Shown: positions 58,646-64,000 of the stretch, one piece after another
Layout: every line of letters begins with the position of its first letter
Numbering within the stretch: the first letter of the stretch is position 1
NCBI RefSeq assembly: GCF_020023385.1
Contig: NZ_JAIQCL010000002.1
Coordinates: 186,001-250,000 of the forward strand
Source of the DNA: Planococcus circulans
GTDB taxonomy: Bacteria; Bacillota; Bacilli; Bacillales_A; Planococcaceae
Direction of reading: 5' to 3'
Length of the DNA stretch: 64,000 bases
The notes under the pieces: model-generated
Database searches by the model: none
What the model saw: only the letters and a program-made list of their open reading frames with translations
What the model was told of the DNA's origin: nothing
Program-made: the position numbers and the translations under genes

Positions 58646-61600
58646 ATGGTTAAAGCACAAACAGCAACAATCAGAACTTCAATACGGTTGACCAAGACGG
58701 CTATGGAAAAAATGGGAGGGTTCGGAATCAGCGAACGCTCGTTTTTTGTTGCGGACAAAGCATTCAAGGTATTTATCGAACGCTATCCGTCCAACGCGGA
58801 TGGCGAGCTTTCGGTTGCGTTGATCTTGGACAGCGCGGAGAACGTCCGGCTGGCAGGAAAAGACCTGCAAGGGGCGATTGTCCTGCACGGCGTCTTCACG
58901 AATCACAATTTGCTGATCACCAATCTGACACTCCGGAAATCCTATCAGGCGCTCGGAACCAATTGGCAGCGCGAGGAATACATGGTATTTGACCGCTCCC
59001 GTGATCCCGCTCCGGTTTCGTTGATCAACCTCGTCAACCGGATGACGCCAGCCAAGGACAGTTCGGATTATGTCAAAAAGCGGATCGGCAGCTGGGAAGG
59101 CTATTTGAAGATCCAGGAACGCGGTATGGACATCCCGGACATCAAGACGGGTTATTCCAATCTATCGTTTAGCCATGATTTCAGCCGCATCACGTTGAAG
59201 GGATGCCAACTGAAAGACTCAGAATGGAAGTCATTGAAAAACCTGACCGTACGGCTCACTGGAATCCAGGGCGACATCGGGACAGTCATCAAAGCCACGA
59301 ACCGCACGGTGGAAGTGGAACTTCAAAGTTATATCATCAAACAGCTCCGTGAAAAAGGGCTGTCACTTGATAAGAAAGAAGTGGTCTTCAGCAATTTTGC
59401 GGCCTTGAGCCAAATCAGGCGGCTGCGCAAGGGCTTCGCTAATCTGGAAAAAGGGCTTGCGGTCAATCCGAACCTGGACCGGATCCTGTTCGAGGAAAAA
59501 CCACCGGTCAAGCCGCTCCAGCCTTTAGAAAAATTATCCTTCCATAACCGGTTGAACGAATTCCAGCAAAAAGCGGTTTCAGGGGCAATGGCCGCTGAGG
59601 ATCTGTATGTCATCCAGGGACCGCCGGGAACAGGGAAAACCACGGTCATCTCCGAAATTTGCCTGCAGAATGCCCGGAAAGGCTTACGGACGCTGGTTGC
59701 GTCACAATCGAATCTGGCAGTCGATAACGCACTCGGCCGTCTGCTTGCCAATAAAGACATTCGGATTTTGCGTGTCGGCCGCACCGAAAGCATCGAAGAA
59801 GAAGGCAAGAAATTCATCGAAGAAAATGTCGGGCAGTACTGGAAAGACCATACGCTGGCAGAAATCACCGAGCAATACGAAATGCGTGAAAAACGAGAAC
59901 CGGAATTGAAGAACGAAATCCTAGCCAATGAACAGGCTACTTTAAAACTGCAGCCGGTCTATGAACGCTTAGAAACAGCCGTTGAAGAGAAAAAAGCAGC
60001 GCAGAGCAAGCAGCAAGTCATTCAAAAGCTGCTTGAAAAAGAGCAGATGAAATTGGCGACATGCGAACTCGAGAAAGATAAGGCTAGAACTGAAAGCCAG
60101 GAAACGAAACAGCAGCTGCAGAAACTTGCGGATCTGATCGACGAGGATTCCACCTTTATTGACAGCAAAGGAACCGGTGATTGGTTCCAGCAACAGCAGC
60201 AGCCTATCCAGCAGCGCCTCAACATGCTTCAGCGCGCACTCGGTTTGAACCGGCTTCAGCAGGACCTGTCGGTAAAAAGACAGGAACTCGCTGTGATTAC
60301 GGAAAGACGCGATCAAATGGCGGACATCATTGAACAGAAAGAAAAGGCCGTCCAAAACATGGACAGCATCAAGAAAATCGACGGCTTGCTTCAAGTGATC
60401 AAAGAGCAGCGGGTCGAGGAAGTTCCTTCTTTGACTTATTTGATCAACCGGCTGGAAGCGAACCGCGAAAACATGGAGGAATGGGGCAAGCTCAATCAAT
60501 ACAACGAACTCGTCACGGCTGCGATTTCCTATCTTGAGAAATTATTGGCGCCCACCGGCATTTCCTTCGCCGATTTCAAGCAGCAGGCGCTAACACAGAA
60601 TGGTGCCTATACCTCTGCAGAAATCGACGAGTATTTGGAGAAGCTCCGCACGCTGTTGAAAAGCGCGCAGCGGACGGATGCGGCAGTGCTGAAAAAAGCG
60701 CTTGCTGGTCTGTACAGACGGCAAAACAATCTGTGGAGCAGAGGCGCCAAGCTTAAATCCTTGGATGTCTATGCAGCAGAATCGAAGCGGGCTTTCCAGG
60801 ATTTGAAGCGGGTTTTGTGTGAACAGCTCGTCAAGCAGCAGAAGCAATACCGGTTGTGGGACGAGAAATGGCTCGAAAAGCAGGAGAAACACGAAGAAGA
60901 GATGGCTCCGCTTGAACAGCGCTACCGGGAAATGCCCGATGCGGCAGAGCTTCCGGACGATATCGAAGCGGCGATCCGCGGGCTTAAAACAGAGCTTGCC
61001 GAACTGGAAAAACAGAAAGCTTCTTTTGATGAGGCACAACAGCGGATAGCAGAACATCAAGCTGAACGCATCCAAAAGACTGCAGATCTTGAACAAACGG
61101 AAGCGAGAATCGCTGCTATCGACAATGAAATCATGAAAGTGGAAGCGGCGGTCGCGGACCGCGAACAAGAGCTGATTGCCTTACGCGGCATCCTGTCTTC
61201 CGACGTGGAACGGCAATTTGAACAGGCAGCGAAAGAACTCGCCAGTTTGTCGTTTACCAAAGAATCGCTCAAACAGGAAATGAAGAACCTGCCGTTGCTG
61301 CAGTCGGTACAGAAAAAATGGCTGGATTTATTGGCAGGGGCGAACGAACACGATTTGGACGAGATCCGGAAACTCTATATCAAACACGCCAATGTCATTG
61401 GAACAACCTGTGTCGCTTCAGCACGCAAGGATTTCATCGACAACTACCCGGAATTTGATGTGGTCATCATCGATGAAGTATCAAAAGCTACGCCTCCGGA
61501 ACTGTTGCTGCCGATGCTGAAGGGCAAGAAAATCATTTTGGTCGGGGACCATCATCAATTGCCGCCGCTTCTTGGCAACGATACATTGGAAGAAACACTG

Positions 61601-62419
61601 CAGGAAATGATCGATGAAGACAATGGTTTTGAAGAAAAGAAAGAGCTTGAGAAGCTGTTGGAAGAGTCGTTGTTTGAACGGCTCTACAAAAACCTGCCGG
61701 CTGCCAACAAGACGATGCTTGCCATCCAATACCGGATGCACGAAGACATCATGGAAACCATTGCGCCATTCTATAGAATGGAAAAGGATCAGCTGCAATG
61801 CGGCATCGCGGATTCCGACCGGGAGCGCGATCATCTGCTGGAGTCCAGCGCTGTGAAACGCAGCAATCACCTTATGTGGCTGGACCTGCCGAATGAATCC
61901 GCTTATTTTGAAGAGCGGATGAGCGGCGGGAAAAGTTTGTATAATGCAGGGGAACTTCAGGAAATCCGTTCGTTATTGGTGGACTTGAATGAAGCGGCTG
62001 GAGAAGCGAAGCAAGCTGGAAGAATCCATCCGGACCAGCAGAAGAGCATCGGGGTCATCAGCTTTTACGGTGAACAGGTCAAGCGTCTTCAGCGCATGAT
62101 CGACCAGGAACTGCGCCTGCCGCATCTGACTGTCCGGACTGGGACGGTCGACCGTTTCCAGGGAAGTGAGCGAGACATCATCGTACTCAGCATGGTGCGC
62201 AATAACCAAAACAAGCATGGCGATATCGGCTTTGCGAAAGATTACCGGCGGTTGAACGTAGCGTTGTCGCGTGCCAAGGAATTGCTGGTGCTTGTGGGCA
62301 GTTCCAAGATGTTCACAGAACGCGCCAAACAGCCGGAAACGAGAAAAATGTACCGGCACGTGTTAGAAGTCGTGAAAAAGAAAAATGGGTTGAAGACCTT
62401 AGAGAACAGCAGGGGGTGA
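58646..62419 (+). CDS. SF1 (Upf1/DNA2-like) helicase with long coiled-coil insertion
   Basis: 1257 residues. Residues 1-300 are an N-terminal domain of unknown fold. Walker A is QGPPGTGKTT at about 324-333 (motif I), followed by SQSNLAVDNALGRL (Ia). Residues about 400-900 are mostly heptad-rich coiled coil (KEQMKLATCELEKDKARTES; many Q/E/K/L). Then DVVIIDEVSKATPPE (motif II, near 939), VGDHHQLPPLLG (III), YRMHEDIME (IV), VDRFQGSERDII (V) and RLNVALSRAKELLVLVG (VI). This is a full Upf1-type SF1B motor. The coil may give dimerisation or a clamp. GAACAGGTGATTAG is the ribosome site. The next gene follows 4 nt after its stop. Confidence 0.9.
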   Translation: MVKAQTATIRTSIRLTKTAMEKMGGFGISERSFFVADKAFKVFIERYPSNADGELSVALILDSAENVRLAGKDLQGAIVLHGVFTNHNLLITNLTLRKSYQALGTNWQREEYMVFDRSRDPAPVSLINLVNRMTPAKDSSDYVKKRIGSWEGYLKIQERGMDIPDIKTGYSNLSFSHDFSRITLKGCQLKDSEWKSLKNLTVRLTGIQGDIGTVIKATNRTVEVELQSYIIKQLREKGLSLDKKEVVFSNFAALSQIRRLRKGFANLEKGLAVNPNLDRILFEEKPPVKPLQPLEKLSFHNRLNEFQQKAVSGAMAAEDLYVIQGPPGTGKTTVISEICLQNARKGLRTLVASQSNLAVDNALGRLLANKDIRILRVGRTESIEEEGKKFIEENVGQYWKDHTLAEITEQYEMREKREPELKNEILANEQATLKLQPVYERLETAVEEKKAAQSKQQVIQKLLEKEQMKLATCELEKDKARTESQETKQQLQKLADLIDEDSTFIDSKGTGDWFQQQQQPIQQRLNMLQRALGLNRLQQDLSVKRQELAVITERRDQMADIIEQKEKAVQNMDSIKKIDGLLQVIKEQRVEEVPSLTYLINRLEANRENMEEWGKLNQYNELVTAAISYLEKLLAPTGISFADFKQQALTQNGAYTSAEIDEYLEKLRTLLKSAQRTDAAVLKKALAGLYRRQNNLWSRGAKLKSLDVYAAESKRAFQDLKRVLCEQLVKQQKQYRLWDEKWLEKQEKHEEEMAPLEQRYREMPDAAELPDDIEAAIRGLKTELAELEKQKASFDEAQQRIAEHQAERIQKTADLEQTEARIAAIDNEIMKVEAAVADREQELIALRGILSSDVERQFEQAAKELASLSFTKESLKQEMKNLPLLQSVQKKWLDLLAGANEHDLDEIRKLYIKHANVIGTTCVASARKDFIDNYPEFDVVIIDEVSKATPPELLLPMLKGKKIILVGDHHQLPPLLGNDTLEETLQEMIDEDNGFEEKKELEKLLEESLFERLYKNLPAANKTMLAIQYRMHEDIMETIAPFYRMEKDQLQCGIADSDRERDHLLESSAVKRSNHLMWLDLPNESAYFEERMSGGKSLYNAGELQEIRSLLVDLNEAAGEAKQAGRIHPDQQKSIGVISFYGEQVKRLQRMIDQELRLPHLTVRTGTVDRFQGSERDIIVLSMVRNNQNKHGDIGFAKDYRRLNVALSRAKELLVLVGSSKMFTERAKQPETRKMYRHVLEVVKKKNGLKTLENSRG

Positions 62420-62423
62420 GGAG

Positions 62424-63185
62424 TTGGACAAGCAGATGGAAGAGCTGCGGGCGACTGTAGCGGGAGATCCGGATGTGGCAATTATCAACGAAGAACGATG
62501 GAAGCTGCCGGCCGTTTTATACGACGTCAGTTTTGACCGGGTCAAACGGCTGAAGATGGATATTTTGATGAAGATGCTGCTGCTGGCTTTTCAGGAGGCC
62601 GATATCCGCCGCGCTGCCACTCTATCCGATATGCTGTTCGTGGAGGAACTGTTCATCAGTGACTTGATCGGCAAGATGCAGCGTACGGGTTTGATTGGGC
62701 TGGAAAAGCAGGGCTATAAGCTGACAGCCAAAGGCTATGACTACCTAGGCAAAGGGATTTTCGAAGAAGAGATGCCGGGAAGTGAAACGGTCATTGCTTA
62801 CAGCGCCGTCCATGACGACTACCGGTTGGCGGCAGATGACATGTTTCCAGAGGCAGAAGACACGCTTCCGATTTACCGCTATCCCGTCAAAGGCAGCTTG
62901 AACAAGGACCGCATGTATCAGCTTCTTTCCAAGGAAGGATCGAATCTCGGGGAAGAAAGCTTTCAAACGCTCATCACCGGCATTACGGGATGCATCGAGC
63001 AGGACACGGTCCATATTCCATGCATCGAATTTCAACTCTACGACCAAAAGCAGGACATTTTCTATGCCCGTGTTTGGAATACGCTGAACAGCTGCTGGGA
63101 TGAAACGCTGGAGAAACAGATCGAAGCGCGCGAAGTTGTGAAATGGCGGAAGGTGATGGAAGAGCGGGAAGCGGCTTTGATTTGA
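62424..63185 (+). CDS. Helicase partner, winged-helix-like protein of unknown function
   Basis: 253 residues, unrecognised family. The segment LSDMLFVEELFISDLIGKMQRTGLIGLEKQGYKLTAKGYDYLGKGIF, about residues 70-115, looks like a winged helix: a HTH pair then a beta-wing and L-T-x-K-G. The rest is alpha/beta and acidic. It starts at TTG 62424 (RBS AGGGGGTGAGGAG) or ATG 62436, 4-16 nt after the helicase TGA, so the two are translationally coupled. The arrangement suggests that it loads or regulates the helicase; this is inferred. Confidence 0.75.
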   Translation: MDKQMEELRATVAGDPDVAIINEERWKLPAVLYDVSFDRVKRLKMDILMKMLLLAFQEADIRRAATLSDMLFVEELFISDLIGKMQRTGLIGLEKQGYKLTAKGYDYLGKGIFEEEMPGSETVIAYSAVHDDYRLAADDMFPEAEDTLPIYRYPVKGSLNKDRMYQLLSKEGSNLGEESFQTLITGITGCIEQDTVHIPCIEFQLYDQKQDIFYARVWNTLNSCWDETLEKQIEAREVVKWRKVMEEREAALI

Positions 63186-63204
63186 TCATGAAGGAATGTT
63201 TAAG

Positions 63205-63242
63205 GAATCCGACTGGCTTAAGGGCCGGAGGGTTCCTTTTGT
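63205..63242 (+). terminator. Terminator of the helicase operon
   Basis: AAGGAATCC and GGGTTCCTT, with inner CTGGC...GCCGG pairing, followed by TTGTG. Imperfect stem. Confidence 0.65.
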
Positions 63243-63378
63243 GTTTTATCGATATTGAACTAGTGCTCAAAAGCAGAAACGTGATAAAAAACCGTTTAAT
63301 GAACAGAAAATTTAGAATTGACATTTATTTTATGCATTCTATCATTAAAAGAGAGGGATAAAAGAAAGGGTGAATGTG

Positions 63379-63738
63379 GTGAAGAAGACTATTTTCGTAC
63401 ATGAGATATCTTCGATTAAACACAACCATTTTTCGTTTAAGAATAAAAAGAAGGAGATTATAAAGGATTTCCCGTTTGTTATTAAAAAAGTTGGTAAAGA
63501 CAGCTACCACTTCGATGAAGAGGATTTGGTGAAACTGAGCAAATACGAGAAAGATCTTGCACCGCACGATGACAGCGACAAGCTCAGCAGAAATGAATAC
63601 ATTAAAGAAATGAAAAAGGAATTCTACCATCAAATCCGTTCTGGGAATATGGATGAGTTATTAACGCATTTATATAAGATGGAAAGCGAGAACATCGAGC
63701 TGAAATGGGGAGGACCTGTGGATCGTGAATTTAAATAA
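63379..63738 (+). CDS. Hypothetical basic/acidic soluble protein, 119 residues
   Basis: Not recognised. Rich in Lys and Glu with short aromatic motifs (HEISSIKHNHFSFKNKKKEIIKDF; DSYHFDEEDLVKLSKYEKDL); the C-terminal half (NEYIKEMKKEFYHQIRSGNMDELLTHLYKME) looks helical. No signal peptide or membrane helix. GAAAGGGTG precedes GTG starts at 63370, 63376 and 63379; I take 63379 by spacing. It follows the helicase operon after a terminator, so is a separate unit. A downstream hairpin at 63885-63914 is on the same strand. Confidence 0.6.
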   Translation: MKKTIFVHEISSIKHNHFSFKNKKKEIIKDFPFVIKKVGKDSYHFDEEDLVKLSKYEKDLAPHDDSDKLSRNEYIKEMKKEFYHQIRSGNMDELLTHLYKMESENIELKWGGPVDREFK

Positions 63739-63884
63739 GGGAAGAATCGTATAGTTCTTTCATGTTTTATTGTGAAAAACTAGGTGGACTGCTACGCTAT
63801 TCGGTAATGGAAGGAAACCTTTTTTGTACTTCGGTATAATTCAACTCTAATGGCCACAGTCCTGTTTTAAAATTCCTTCCATGA

Positions 63885-63914
63885 ATCCTCCTGCCCATAA
63901 GCAGGAGGATTTTT
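63885..63914 (+). terminator. Terminator near window end
   Basis: ATCCTCCTGC (63885-63894) and GCAGGAGGAT (63901-63910) form a perfect 10-bp stem with a 6-nt loop, then TTTT. The last about 85 bp of the window are AT-rich with no visible feature. Confidence 0.9.
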
Positions 63915-64000
63915 AGTGATAGTCGAAATTACCGTGCTTCGTTTTTTATTATGATAGAAGAAAAAAATTTTGTGCTCTTAAAACCGGCATACGAAATTAA

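Overview
The window looks like a chromosomal segment of a Gram-positive, low-to-mid G+C member of the Bacillales, most likely Planococcus, Planomicrobium or a close relative. This is inferred from AGGAGG-type ribosome sites, compact hairpin-plus-T-run terminators, a glpFK operon with a catabolite-response element and an antitermination leader, a diapocarotenoid-type CrtP desaturase, and YitT, BCCT, CPBP and AI-2E family proteins typical of that group. No rRNA, tRNA, CRISPR array, transposase or prophage was seen.

Layout. 1-3.3 kb: the 5' end of an SDR gene facing a TetR regulator with a palindromic operator candidate, an NCS2 permease lacking its N-terminal half, and a PP2A-like phosphatase. 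3.4-7.2 kb: aromatic-acid exporter, amidase, aldo/keto reductase. 7.5-10.2 kb: glpF-glpK. 10.2-18.4 kb: membrane-anchored nuclease with calcium-binding tail, LLM flavin oxidoreductase, peptidoglycan-binding protein, UvrA-like ABC protein, DJ-1/Hsp31 protein, FemAB/GNAT-like protein. 18.7-21.3 kb: a 2-oxoacid dehydrogenase operon (E1 alpha, E1 beta and a short lipoyl/E3-binding protein without the acyltransferase domain). 21.5-27 kb: small membrane proteins, an LprI-like lipoprotein, VOC, BstA/YfiT-like and DUF1643-like proteins. 27.1-27.8 kb: a damaged MazEF/PemK module. 28-42.5 kb: CPBP protease, TspO-like protein, YitT, flavodoxin, SDR, hydrolases, aspartate dehydrogenase (nadX), amidohydrolase, rifampin ADP-ribosyltransferase (arr), M14 peptidase, acetamidase. 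43-47.5 kb: BCCT transporter, a UGA-interrupted GrdB-like gene, crtP. 47.5-54 kb: AI-2E exporter, sugar symporter with cre and leader ORF, aminotransferase plus amino-acid permease. 54-58 kb: small stress proteins and several decayed genes. 58.6-63.2 kb: a 1257-residue SF1 helicase coupled to a winged-helix-like partner.

The strongest non-routine observation is at 44803-45567 (minus strand): one reading frame split by a single TGA, in the context G-(TGA)-G-S-C, followed at bacterial SECIS distance by an 8-bp stem with a 5-nt loop whose second base is G. I read this as a selenoprotein of the glycine/betaine reductase component B-like (UGSC) family that ordinary gene callers would split in two.

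A second theme is repeated terminator cassettes: four hairpin sequence families each occur at least twice after unrelated genes, and one family carries an identical 21-nt flank. A third is gene decay: truncated permease, mazE with an extra A in an A8 run, XRE/zinc-ribbon gene with two 1-nt shifts plus an amber codon, oxidase-like gene with an internal TGA, and a lyase-like C-terminal fragment. Several lesions are single-base changes in homopolymers, so assembly error has to be weighed against real decay.
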